A DNA stretch of 53,354 nt from an uncultured Clostridia bacterium. Its GTDB lineage: Bacteria; Bacillota; Clostridia; Oscillospirales; CAG-272. Where the stretch lies: contig CALXUV010000074.1 in assembly GCA_944391815.1 (NCBI GenBank), positions 1-53,354 of the forward strand. The letters run 5' to 3'. Both the position numbers and the translations under genes were made by a program. Shown piece by piece: positions 43,592-52,271 of the stretch. Numbering within the stretch: position 1 is the stretch's first letter; every line of letters starts with the position of its first letter. The notes below the pieces were generated by a model. It searched no databases. It was given only the letters and a program-made list of their open reading frames with translations, and was not told the origin of the DNA.

Positions 43592-44764
43592 TCAGATACT
43601 TCCCGTAAAATCACGGTCGGGTTTTATTATACACCTGTAATCAGGATGCTTTGAAGTTATCTCTTCGGTGAGCTTTCTTATTACCTCTTCCGTCTTTATC
43701 TCGGAATCCGCCGGCAGTACAAGATCGAATATCACGTTTTTCGCATCAGACGCCCTGACTATCCGGAGATCGTGAAAGCTCGCTCCGTTGTTAAGATCCG
43801 CTATCATCTGAGTCAGTTCCGTATGAAGAGTGCCGAGAAGCTCATCCTTTGTGTCAACCGGATCCATATGTATCACCGTCATGCAGCCCATTTCTTCCGA
43901 TATAGCAACTTCAAGGCCGTCGATTATTTCATGAAGAGTTATCGGATCTTCGTAACAGGATACCTCGCAGTGAAGCGAAACCATCACCTTGCCCGGACCG
44001 TAATCGTGAACGACAAGATCATGTATACCGAGGATCTTATCATTTGACTTTGCGATATCTATCACTTTTTTCACAAACTCCGCCGAAGGGTTCTGACCGA
44101 GCAGAGGAGAAATCGTTTCTCTTGCGACACGGAAACCGGAATATATGATGAACAGTGAAACCGCCAGACCGAATATGGCGTCAACGTACAGCACTCCGGC
44201 AAAGCGAACTATCAGCGAACCTGCCAGAACCGCTGAGGTTGAAATTATATCGCTGAAGCTGTCCTTGGCTGTTGCAAGCATGGCGGAAGAGGAAATTTTC
44301 TTTCCGTACTTTGTGTTGTAAAAGTAGATATAGAGTTTAACCGCCACCGAAAAAAGAAGCACTGCGGTTGTAAGCACTCCGAACTCAGGAAGAGATGGTT
44401 CGATCAAACCCGAAAACGAGGTTTTGGCAAGCTCTGTACCCATGAGTAGAATCATGAAAGCCACAATAAGACCCGAAATATATTCAAATCTGCCGTGACC
44501 GAACGGATGATGTCTGTCAGGTTTTTTCTCCGAAAGCTTAAATCCGATCAGAGTAACGACTGACGAACCGGCGTCGGAAAGGTTGTTGAAGGCATCGGCG
44601 GTAACCGAAAGAGAGCCGGAGATAAGTCCAGCAACAAATTTGACCGCAAAAAGAACGACGTTAAGAAAAATTCCGACTGCTCCGCATACTTTTCCGGTAA
44701 ACGAGCGCATTTCTGTTTCTCCCGATTTGTTTTTTGAGAAAATTCTCAGAATGAGTGCTATCAT
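43592..44764 (-). CDS. Cation diffusion facilitator (CDF) transporter
   Basis: 390 residues: six membrane helices (about 25-215) and a C-terminal cytoplasmic domain extended to about 175 residues. Metal-site motifs: SVTADAFNNLSDAGSSVVTL (DxxxD), RHHPFGHGRFEYISGL, and ATAKDSFSDIISTSAVLAG (DxxxD). These dimeric carriers export Zn2+, Mn2+ or Fe2+ by proton exchange; the metal cannot be chosen here. AAAGGC precedes the ATG. Confidence 0.93.
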   Translation of the reverse strand: MIALILRIFSKNKSGETEMRSFTGKVCGAVGIFLNVVLFAVKFVAGLISGSLSVTADAFNNLSDAGSSVVTLIGFKLSEKKPDRHHPFGHGRFEYISGLIVAFMILLMGTELAKTSFSGLIEPSLPEFGVLTTAVLLFSVAVKLYIYFYNTKYGKKISSSAMLATAKDSFSDIISTSAVLAGSLIVRFAGVLYVDAIFGLAVSLFIIYSGFRVARETISPLLGQNPSAEFVKKVIDIAKSNDKILGIHDLVVHDYGPGKVMVSLHCEVSCYEDPITLHEIIDGLEVAISEEMGCMTVIHMDPVDTKDELLGTLHTELTQMIADLNNGASFHDLRIVRASDAKNVIFDLVLPADSEIKTEEVIRKLTEEITSKHPDYRCIIKPDRDFTGSI

Positions 44765-45022
44765 AACTTGCCTTTCACACTAATTTGCGATAATTTATTT
44801 TAAACGTCAAGTCTCTGCCGGACTTCATTTTTTCCAACAAAAAACGGCTGAAAATTCCGACATGCAGAAAAAACGATCAAACCCGCAAACGGAGAAAACA
44901 AAGACCTGAAAAATCTCACACGGTTTTTATTTTCCGTAATCTTAATACATCCGGTACTTTATGCTTTACGTAATTTTGTATTTACCTGATCACTATTGCC
45001 GGTGAATTTTTCCCGGAAATTT

Positions 45023-45847
45023 TTATTTTTCCGAAAGAGCCGCACCTATAACCGTGCCGAACTGCGAATATTCCGGAATAATGAAATGTGCTCCGAGCAT
45101 ATGCTCGATGTTCAGAAAAATCTTTTTCGCCTGGGGTATGGTGGTCAGGTTGCCGATAAGCACAATGTTCTGTATATTCTTGGCTTTTGCGGCAAAAACA
45201 GCGGTGGTTCCGACACTTTCAAACACCATATTGATTATTCCGAGCGCAATATCGCTTTTGTCCGCAATGTCGCTTATTTTTCCGAAATTGGCTACCGTGA
45301 GCTCCGGCTGCATCGACGAAAAATCGTCCTTTTTGGTTATATCCCTGATACGCAGATCGATCTTTGAGAGATCTCCTTGTTCTGCAAGCTCATAGATGTG
45401 TCGAACGTTGTCCATCGATAAAAGAAGCTTGCTAAGTCCCATCAGCGTACCGCCGCCGACAGCCGTACCTCCGAGATACTCTATATCACCGTTTTTATCC
45501 GCATAAACACAGGCTGTACCGGTTCCGAGGCTTACTATCAGCGCTTTGTCAAGACCTGAAAGGTAAAGTCCGCCGAGTCCGATGCTCCGAAACTCCGATA
45601 CCTTTTCACATTTCAGACTGTATATTCCCTTTTCAAGAAAAGATGCGCCGACGCCGGTAACCTTTATCTTGCTTATCTGATCAAGCGACAGCCCGTTTTC
45701 GGAAATGAATTTTCCGAACGCTCCGTAAATTGAGGTTATCTGGTCATTTGCATGAACAAGCATCGGGGCGATAAGCCTTTCGTTTTCATCAAATCCGACG
45801 ATTTTGGTGGTGCTTCCTCCCACATCTATTCCGAGAACCGCTTTCAT
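45023..45847 (-). CDS. coaW: Type II pantothenate kinase
   Basis: 274 residues. ASKHA-fold kinase that starts coenzyme A synthesis. Seen: AVLGIDVGGSTTKIVG (phosphate 1), ALIVSLGTGTACV, GGTAVGGGTLMGLSKLLL, and NIVLIGNLTTIPQAKKI. This is the CoaW pattern of Firmicutes. Start ATG 45847 has AGAGG; a TTG-initiated frame to 45868 adds seven residues. Divergent from the HAD gene across the palindrome at 45976-46016. Confidence 0.9.
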   Translation of the reverse strand: MKAVLGIDVGGSTTKIVGFDENERLIAPMLVHANDQITSIYGAFGKFISENGLSLDQISKIKVTGVGASFLEKGIYSLKCEKVSEFRSIGLGGLYLSGLDKALIVSLGTGTACVYADKNGDIEYLGGTAVGGGTLMGLSKLLLSMDNVRHIYELAEQGDLSKIDLRIRDITKKDDFSSMQPELTVANFGKISDIADKSDIALGIINMVFESVGTTAVFAAKAKNIQNIVLIGNLTTIPQAKKIFLNIEHMLGAHFIIPEYSQFGTVIGAALSEK

Positions 45848-45911
45848 CTGGTTTACCTCTTTCGTCAAAATTTTTATTTACCGTCGACGGGCATAAAGTC
45901 TGACGTTCCGC

Positions 45912-45923
45912 TCCGGCGCCGGA
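45912..45923. promoter_or_regulatory. 12-bp perfect palindrome in the coaW leader
   Basis: TCCGGCGCCGGA has no spacer. It lies between the presumed coaW start site (about 45942) and the ATG at 45847, in otherwise A/T-rich DNA. Possible operator; no partner copy seen. Confidence 0.35.
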
Positions 45924-45948
45924 TAAATTATCTCAAACATAACAACGT

Positions 45949-45957
45949 ATTTTACCA
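45949..45957 (-). promoter_or_regulatory. Extended -10 promoter of coaW
   Basis: Minus strand TGG-TAAAAT (45957-45949), an extended -10 (TGn before the hexamer), with a -35-like TTCAAT 16 bp upstream. It reads towards the coaW ATG at 45847. Confidence 0.55.
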
Positions 45958-45975
45958 TAAAACTATTAAGATTGA

Positions 45976-46016
45976 ATTAATATATTGTAAACAGAAGAAG
46001 TTTACAATATATTAAT
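45976..46016. promoter_or_regulatory. 17-bp perfect inverted repeat between coaW and the HAD gene
   Basis: ATTAATATATTGTAAAC (45976-45992) and its exact complement (46000-46016) flank a 7-base spacer. It lies upstream of both divergent genes and directly behind the coaW promoter. It could be a shared operator or form a strong cruciform/hairpin. No regulator gene is adjacent. Confidence 0.7.
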
Positions 46017-46074
46017 CAAATTTTTCAAAAAATCTTGTAGAATATAGTAGAAGACGAGAAGTTAAGGGGTGAAA

Positions 46075-46902
46075 ATGAAGATGAAATGCGAAAAAAGCGA
46101 TAAAAACGGCATTTTGAAAAACAAAAAACTGTTTGTTTTTGACCTTGACGGCACCGTATATCTCGGAAACAGAATCTTCCCCGAAGCAGTCCGACTCGTA
46201 AACAGTCTTATCGAAAGCGGCAGGAAGGTGCTTTTTTTCACCAACAACGCCTCGAAAAGTCCGGATTTTTACCTTGAGAAGCTAAGAAAATCGGGGTTTG
46301 AAATACCGGACGGATCGGTTATGACCTCCGGTGACATTACCGCTTCTTTTCTTCTGAAAAACCGCGCCGGAAAAACGGTTTATCTTGTGGCAAACAGTTC
46401 CATGAAAAAGGAAATGAGCGAAAAAGGCATAAAAATCAGCGACGGACAGCAGGCAGACATAGTTGTAAGTTCGTTTGACACGGAGCTGACATTTGAAAAA
46501 CTGACAGCGGCATGCAATCTTATTTCAGACGGAGCCGAATATATATGCACTCATCCGGATCTTCGCTGCCCGACTGAGAACGGATACCTCCCAGACAGCG
46601 GAGCAATTTCAGCAATGATAACTGCGGCAACAGGAGTAAATCCGGTATTTTTCGGAAAACCCCACGCCGAAACAATGCTTGAAATAACGGAAAAGACCGG
46701 CTGTCGGCAGGAAGAAATATGTATTGTGGGCGACAGGATCTATACCGATATCGCCTTCGCCGTCAACAGCGGGGCAACGTCGGTTCTGGTGCTTACCGGA
46801 GAAACCGATGAAAAAATGCTTTCCGGTGTTCCGGAAGAATCAAAACCCGATTTTGTCTTCGACAATGCCGACGGAATTTACAAAGCGGTGTTCGGACTTT
46901 GA
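46075..46902 (+). CDS. HAD-IIA (NagD-like) sugar phosphatase
   Basis: 275 residues. HAD superfamily with a C2 cap between motifs: motif I VFDLDGTVYLGN (nucleophile Asp), motif II FFTNNASKS, motif III lysine in FFGKPHAE, motif IV CIVGDRIYTDIAFAV. Members dephosphorylate nucleotides or sugar phosphates such as p-nitrophenylphosphate-type or UMP/AMP substrates; the substrate here is unknown. AAGGGG precedes the ATG at 46075, another ATG is at 46081, and a GTG-initiated frame at 46069 overlaps the ribosome binding site. Stands alone at the left edge of a plus-strand block. Confidence 0.9.
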   Translation: MKMKCEKSDKNGILKNKKLFVFDLDGTVYLGNRIFPEAVRLVNSLIESGRKVLFFTNNASKSPDFYLEKLRKSGFEIPDGSVMTSGDITASFLLKNRAGKTVYLVANSSMKKEMSEKGIKISDGQQADIVVSSFDTELTFEKLTAACNLISDGAEYICTHPDLRCPTENGYLPDSGAISAMITAATGVNPVFFGKPHAETMLEITEKTGCRQEEICIVGDRIYTDIAFAVNSGATSVLVLTGETDEKMLSGVPEESKPDFVFDNADGIYKAVFGL

Positions 46903-47319
46903 TTACCTGTAATCATCGGATTTTCCGGAAAATAAAAAAAGCGGAATAAAAAACGCTTGAAGTCAGGTACAACAGGTTATGGCAAAAACGTAAGAGTAAA
47001 GCAATCGGCAGACAGGGTTTTAAAACGTAACTCCGGAAATCAAGAATGCGTCAGACATAGTTTTAAAAAAACCACCTGACACCAAGCATGCGGAAGGCAA
47101 ACTTTTAAAAAATCAGCTGAAAACAAGAATACAGAAGACTTTTATAAAAAATAGCTGAAAACAGGAATACGGCAGACAAAGTTTTAACAAAAAAGCTGAT
47201 GAAAAGTAAGTGAGAGACAATTTTCAGACAAAAGATTATTTTACAAACCAGCTTACGTTACGATGACTTAACCCGGAAACGGTAATTTCAGATAAAAACA
47301 CACGGAGGAATATGACCGG
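46903..47319. other. Intergenic region filled by a degenerate tandem array
   Basis: 417 bases with no gene. The centre is the repeat at 47001-47205. An ATTTTCCGGAAAAT palindrome follows the HAD stop near 46919-46932 with an A-run after it, not a clear terminator. Confidence 0.5.
47001..47205. repeat. Five degenerate tandem repeats of about 42 bp
   Basis: Units start at 47001, 47041, 47083, 47124 and 47162 (38-44 bp). The shared pattern is CAAGAATRCGG-AGACA, then TTTTAAAAAA and AGCTGAAAA. The copies are well diverged. Non-coding, directly upstream of the deacetylase-like gene. Confidence 0.7.
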
Positions 47320-48033
47320 ATGGCAAGAAAGATCTTTACAATGAGTTTCGACGACGGCACGGTTCAGGACAGAAGATTCATAGAACTTATAGACAGATAC
47401 AACCTCAGAGCAACTTTCAACCTGAATTCAGGAAATTTCGGAAGCGTACACAACATTACTCACGAGGGCATAAACGTCTGTCACGACGAGGTGTCGTCGG
47501 ACGAGGTGCGAAATCTCTACCGCAATCACGAAATAGCGGTTCACACCGTTCATCATCCCAACCTGATAAACTGCGATGACGAAAAGGTTATTTCCGAGGT
47601 GCTCGATGACTATAAAGCGCTTTCGGAGCTTTCCGGAAAAACAATTACCGGAATGGCGTACCCCTGCGGCGGTCACTGCTTTGACGACAGAGTGATAAAA
47701 CTTATAACCGAAAACACGCCGATAAGATACGCAAGAACGACCGATTCTCATCACACATTCGCTCTGCCCGAAGATTTCATGAAATGGAATCCGACCTGCC
47801 ACCAGAATGACCCCGAACTGTTCTCGATTGCAAAAGATTTCATAAACGCAGAGGCGGGAGAAAACGACCTTTTGTTTTACCTTTGGGGACACAGCTTTGA
47901 GTTTGATAAATTCGGAAGCTGGGAAAAATTTGAGGAATTCTGCCGGCTGATTTCCAAAAACAGAGACATCACCTATATGACCTGCGGTGAAATATACAGT
48001 TACCTGACAAAGAAAAACGCCGTAAGTTTCTGA
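47320..48033 (+). CDS. Polysaccharide deacetylase-like protein (NodB fold)
   Basis: 237 residues. Motif 1 is TMSFDDGTVQD (Asp pair 11-12 region), motif 2 is EIAVHTVHHPNL (metal-type His pair), and RATFNLNSGNFG plus MAYPCGG correspond to later barrel motifs. A short DLLFYLWGHSFEFD near the end gives a further His. The family includes N-deacetylases of peptidoglycan and chitin-like sugars. No signal peptide is seen, so it is probably cytoplasmic and may deacetylate a small sugar. GGAGG lies 11 bases before this ATG. A closer ATG at 47312 is out of frame. Confidence 0.82.
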   Translation: MARKIFTMSFDDGTVQDRRFIELIDRYNLRATFNLNSGNFGSVHNITHEGINVCHDEVSSDEVRNLYRNHEIAVHTVHHPNLINCDDEKVISEVLDDYKALSELSGKTITGMAYPCGGHCFDDRVIKLITENTPIRYARTTDSHHTFALPEDFMKWNPTCHQNDPELFSIAKDFINAEAGENDLLFYLWGHSFEFDKFGSWEKFEEFCRLISKNRDITYMTCGEIYSYLTKKNAVSF

Positions 48034-48124
48034 AAACAAGCCTTATCGTAAAACCGATGTGCAATCCGGATACTTTGTAATAAAGCAGATTGCTCTCAGA
48101 CAAATAAAAATTTGGAGGCGGAAT

Positions 48125-49666
48125 ATGCTCTCAACGATTTACAGCTCCGGAATTACGGGAGTTGACGGATTTACCGTCACAGTAGAATGCGACGTGCGCG
48201 ACAGATTGGCAAATTTCGAGATTGTCGGACTGCCCGACGCCGCCGTAAAAGAAGCAAAGGAACGGATACGTGCCGCCATCGAAAACAGCGGTTTCATCTT
48301 TCCTGACGCTTCAATCGTGATAAATATGGCGCCCGCTGACACAAAAAAATCAGGCACGGTTTTTGACCTTGCCATGCTCACCGGCATAATGCGTTCGGCG
48401 GGAAGTATAAACCCGTCGATAGATTTTTCAACTAAGTGCTTTATGGGTGAGCTCTCGCTTTCCGGAGCCGTCCGCCCGGTCAGAGGTATACTTTGTATGG
48501 TGCTGGCGATGAAAAACGCCGGATTCCGTGAGGCTTACGTTCCGGAGGAAAACGCAGCAGAGGCAGCAGTGGTAAGCGGAATTGAGGTTTACGGCGTTTC
48601 GTCGGTAAATGAGCTGCTCGACCATTTCAGCGGAAAGAAACCGTTAAGACAAAGAGAGTTCGATCCGAACGCACTTCATCCGCAGAACGGCGGTTACAGT
48701 GTTGATTTTTCCGACGTAAAAGGACAGGCTCGTGCAAAAAGAGCGATGGAAATAGCGGCGGCAGGAGGTCACAATCTGCTGCTTATAGGACCACCCGGAA
48801 CGGGAAAAAGTATGCTTGCAAAAAGACTGCCGACAATACTTCCGGACATGACCTTTGAGGAAGCAATAGAAGTTACGAAAATATACTCGATAGCCGGAAT
48901 GCTCCCGTCGGGCAGCTCACTTATGACTTCAAGACCCATCAGGTCTCCGCACCACACAATGTCGGAAACAGCGCTTGCCGGCGGCGGCATAATACCATCG
49001 CCCGGTGAAATTTCGCTTGCGCACAACGGAGTCCTGTTTCTTGACGAACTGCCGGAATTTCCGAGACAGGTCACCGAGGTTCTCCGTCAGCCGCTTGAAG
49101 ATGGCGAGATAACTATAACAAGAGCAAGCGGAAAGATAAAGTTTCCGAGTTCATTTATGCTTCTGTGCGCCATGAACCCATGCAAATGCGGTTACAGAGG
49201 TCACCCCACTCACCGATGCACATGCAAGCCGGCGGACGTACGCAAATATCTTTCAAGGATCAGCGGACCGCTTCTTGACAGGATAGACCTTCAGGTGGAA
49301 ATGCCCTCGCTGACAAAAGACGAAATACAGCAGCTTACCCCCGGAGAAAGCTCGGAGGAAATCCGGAAACGGGTTTGTGCGGCAAGGACATTTGCGGCAG
49401 AGAGATTAAGGGACGGCGAAGGGGTTTACTGCAACGCAAAAATGACACCGAGACAGATAAGAAAATATTGCACACCTGATGCCGAAGCCTCGGAAATGCT
49501 TTCGCAGGCGTATGAAAACATCGGTCTTTCGGCAAGAGGATATGACCGGATACTGAAAGTGGCAAGAACGATAGCGGACCTTGCCGGAAGCGAAATAATA
49601 AAAGCGGAGCACATAGGCGAAGCAATTCAGCTGCGCCTGCTTGACCGGACTTATTTTTCCGAATAA
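48125..49666 (+). CDS. yifB: YifB/ComM-family Mg-chelatase-like AAA ATPase
   Basis: 513 residues. N-terminal Lon-like domain with FEIVGLPDAAVKEAKERIRAAIENSGF and MAPADTKKSGTVFDLAMLTGIM. AAA core with Walker A IGPPGTGKSMLAKRLP, Walker B NGVLFLDELPEF, and the RSPHHTMSETALAGGG and CAMNPCKCGYRGHP signatures. ComM drives branch migration during natural transformation in other bacteria. Start ATG 48125 has GGAGG; the frame to 48059 adds 22 residues without support. In many Firmicutes it lies beside dprA; the next gene here encodes a different Rossmann-like SLOG protein. Confidence 0.95.
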   Translation: MLSTIYSSGITGVDGFTVTVECDVRDRLANFEIVGLPDAAVKEAKERIRAAIENSGFIFPDASIVINMAPADTKKSGTVFDLAMLTGIMRSAGSINPSIDFSTKCFMGELSLSGAVRPVRGILCMVLAMKNAGFREAYVPEENAAEAAVVSGIEVYGVSSVNELLDHFSGKKPLRQREFDPNALHPQNGGYSVDFSDVKGQARAKRAMEIAAAGGHNLLLIGPPGTGKSMLAKRLPTILPDMTFEEAIEVTKIYSIAGMLPSGSSLMTSRPIRSPHHTMSETALAGGGIIPSPGEISLAHNGVLFLDELPEFPRQVTEVLRQPLEDGEITITRASGKIKFPSSFMLLCAMNPCKCGYRGHPTHRCTCKPADVRKYLSRISGPLLDRIDLQVEMPSLTKDEIQQLTPGESSEEIRKRVCAARTFAAERLRDGEGVYCNAKMTPRQIRKYCTPDAEASEMLSQAYENIGLSARGYDRILKVARTIADLAGSEIIKAEHIGEAIQLRLLDRTYFSE

Positions 49667-50187
49667 CCGCTGAAAAAAAGGCAATTTATGCCCGATATTC
49701 GTATTTGCGGAAAACTACGGATAAGTTTATCCGAAAGCGTATTTTAAAACAACGCAAGCGGCGTTTTCATCTTGCCGGATGAGAATTAAACTTAAAAATC
49801 ACTTGCATTTTCCCGTCAAAAACCGATCAACTGACACAAATGAAATGTCATTTTTAAATGTTACCAAACAAAAAACAAATATTCACTATGTTGATTTTTT
49901 AGTATACAGGTTTTACCAAAAAGACAATTATTGCTGAACGAAAAATTCAGTTTTGTTTGCTTTTGGTTAAAACACGAGTTTTCCACAGGGTTGTGGAAAA
50001 CTATAAAAATCCATCAAAAATGCAGTAAATAAGCACCACCGGAGGTAAAAAAAGGAGCATTTTCTGTGGAAAACCCTGTTGCAAAATGTGGAAAACCGAA
50101 AAAATTTAAAAATTTACAATAGATAAAAAAATGAACAGCCTGCAAAAAAATCGCTGTTTTACAAACAAATTCGGAAGGATAATAATA
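49667..50187. other. Intergenic region with a DnaA-box-like cluster
   Basis: 521 A/T-rich bases between yifB and the YpsA-like gene. The notable content is the four identical 9-mers at 49979-50095 followed by a strongly A/T stretch to 50135. No other gene is supported. Confidence 0.6.
49979..50095. promoter_or_regulatory. Four DnaA-box-like TTTTCCACA sites
   Basis: TTTTCCACA at 49979-49987 (plus) and its complement TGTGGAAAA at 49992-50000, 50065-50073 and 50087-50095. The first two form an inverted pair with a 4-bp gap. The DnaA-box consensus is TTATNCACA, so each differs at one position. An A/T-rich block (50100-50135) follows, like an unwinding element. Could be an origin-like or DnaA-titration site. 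Confidence 0.55.
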
Positions 50188-50721
50188 TTGATATACAATA
50201 AAAATTCAACATGCTGCTTTACCGGACACAGAGACATTCCGCCAAAATATCACGGTAAAATAAGTTCCGTTATATCCGTTCAGGCGGAACGGCTTTACAG
50301 CGACTATTCGGTATGCAATTTCATTACCGGCGGTGCGGTCGGATTTGACATGATAGCCGCCGAAACAGTAGCGGGAATGAAATATTTTTTCAGAGACATA
50401 AGGCTTATTCTCGCACTTCCCTGCGAAAACCATTACGCAAAATGGTCGGAAACCGAAAAGCAGAAATTTTTCAGAATCGCTGAGTCGGCAGATGAAACGG
50501 TCTACATTTCAAGGGCTTACGAAAAAGGCTGTATGCTGGCACGCGACCGCTTTATGGTCGATAACAGCGGTTACTGTATAAGCTACTGCGTCCGTCAGAG
50601 CGGCGGAACCTTTTACACACTGAGTTACGCACGGAAAAAAGGCCTTTTTCTGACCGAAATTTCCGGACTTGTACAGACGTCGGCAAACAGAGCCGGAAGC
50701 AAAGGACAGGAGGATAAATGA
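50188..50721 (+). CDS. YpsA/DUF1273-like SLOG-family protein
   Basis: 177 residues from a TTG start at 50188 with GGAAGGA nine bases upstream; the frame to an ATG at 50131 gives 19 extra residues of poor quality. CCFTGHRDIPPKY near the N-terminus, NFITGGAVGFDMIAAE (SLOG nucleotide-like loop), LILALPCENHYAKW and YCVRQSGGTFYTLSYARKKGL match the YpsA/SLOG Rossmann-like group. Bacillus YpsA influences cell division, and SLOG folds may bind nucleotides. Its stop overlaps the next start by four bases (ATGA), so the two are co-translated. Confidence 0.85.
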   Translation: MIYNKNSTCCFTGHRDIPPKYHGKISSVISVQAERLYSDYSVCNFITGGAVGFDMIAAETVAGMKYFFRDIRLILALPCENHYAKWSETEKQKFFRIAESADETVYISRAYEKGCMLARDRFMVDNSGYCISYCVRQSGGTFYTLSYARKKGLFLTEISGLVQTSANRAGSKGQEDK

Positions 50722-52271
50722 GCACCGTAAAAAAGAAAAGTATAATAAAAAACATGTTTTTCAGCGCAAAAAACCGCGCTAAAATGCAGAAATATCTGAA
50801 TACCATGTCGCAGAACGGATACCACCTCAAAAGTATCGGCAAGTTCGGCTGTACCTTCACCGATGACGAAACGGTACGGAATATTTACTCTATCTGTCCG
50901 GAAGGCGACACGGTTTTTTATCAGAACGATAAAGACTGGCAGACGGTAACCGTTCGCAAGGGCGCAAAAATACTGAAAAAGGAAATACCGGACAACGCAG
51001 TCAGTCTTACAAGAAGTTTCGGTAAGAACCAGCTTCAGACAGAGGCGGCTTGGCTTGGCTCCCTGCTGCTGAAAGGACTTGTACTCACAGGGAAAACCGG
51101 AAGCGAATATATATTTATGCGTTCGCAGGAGTTCACCGAATACCGATATATAATAGTAGATGAGCGCGATTACGCTCCGAGCGACAAACTTAAATTCCTG
51201 GCCCTTGACGAACAGGGCAAGGTTTACCTTATAAAAAACGCAAGCATAGAAAACAGAATAAGAAAAATGAGGGGCAAAAATCTGCCTGACCTCATGCTTT
51301 CCTTCTTTATGGCTTTGGGGGGAGCATGCTGTCTTGCCGTATCTCTTATCTTTTTCGGCTTCAAGGCAGCTTCACTGCTGTCTTCCGGACAAAGTGCCCT
51401 GCCGTTCATTATCGCCGGCTCAGCTCTTGCGGTAATATCGCTTACCGTAATGCTTGTGGGTTATTTCAGATTCAGGAGAATATCAGAACTCCGTAAAATA
51501 ATGAAAGAGGAGCGACTTGCTCTTCAGAGACAACAAGCGGAGAAAAAAGGCGAAAAAACCCCGCCGCCGGAAAACAAACCCGAAACCAAAAACAGCAACA
51601 CCGTGGTAATGAATACCGTAGTGATGAATAACTACGGCAAAAGAAAAAAAGGAAGCCGTACGCAGGATTTTGAACAGCCGGTTCAGGACGATGAATTCGA
51701 TGCGGCTCTGGACAACATTTTCGAAGGAAATTATGCCCCTGTAAACCAAACGGATAATCCTGCACTCGACGAGGAGAGTAATCCTGCGCTTATGTACTGG
51801 AAAGACCCGAAAGACATGACCAAAAAGCTTATAAAAGCGTACAGCGGCGAGAAAAAGAGTAAATCAGCCTCAGCGGGCATGGCAAACCGTGACAATGTAT
51901 TTTACGTCGATAACGATGATACGGCAGAAAAACCGGATAACACCGGCAAGTCTTCTGCCATTTCAAACGAAGAGTCTAATGATTTTTACGTCAGAGAAAA
52001 TACCGGAAACGGAAAAACCGCAATAATTGTTAAATCTCTTCTTATACTTCTGTCAGTAGTCATATTTTCATTTTCACTCAGATATGTAATAAGTTTTTTT
52101 GCACGCGGAGCCGAAAGCGGATATCTGCTTCTTATCCCGGCACTGATAGGGATTGCCGTAACCGTAATAGCTACAGTTTATCTTACAAAATCACTTATCC
52201 TCGATCTTCAGGAAAGAAGCGTTAATTCTGACGAAAATGACATCTACGGCGAGGACGACGGTGAAAGATAA
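50718..52271 (+). CDS. DUF2812-like membrane protein
   Basis: 517 residues. The first 180 residues resemble DUF2812 (KMQKYLNTMSQNGYHLKSIGKFGCTF, then a beta-rich part), of unknown role. Two membrane helices follow (about 192-214 and 225-245), then a long polar linker (about 250-435) with glutamine/lysine-rich KEERLALQRQQAEKKG, a VVMNTVVMNN duplication and many D/E/S/K residues. Two more helices (about 437-460 and 470-492) end in an acidic tail. The long linker is unusual for DUF2812 proteins. Overlaps the SLOG gene by four bases; function unknown. Confidence 0.75.
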   Translation: MSTVKKKSIIKNMFFSAKNRAKMQKYLNTMSQNGYHLKSIGKFGCTFTDDETVRNIYSICPEGDTVFYQNDKDWQTVTVRKGAKILKKEIPDNAVSLTRSFGKNQLQTEAAWLGSLLLKGLVLTGKTGSEYIFMRSQEFTEYRYIIVDERDYAPSDKLKFLALDEQGKVYLIKNASIENRIRKMRGKNLPDLMLSFFMALGGACCLAVSLIFFGFKAASLLSSGQSALPFIIAGSALAVISLTVMLVGYFRFRRISELRKIMKEERLALQRQQAEKKGEKTPPPENKPETKNSNTVVMNTVVMNNYGKRKKGSRTQDFEQPVQDDEFDAALDNIFEGNYAPVNQTDNPALDEESNPALMYWKDPKDMTKKLIKAYSGEKKSKSASAGMANRDNVFYVDNDDTAEKPDNTGKSSAISNEESNDFYVRENTGNGKTAIIVKSLLILLSVVIFSFSLRYVISFFARGAESGYLLLIPALIGIAVTVIATVYLTKSLILDLQERSVNSDENDIYGEDDGER

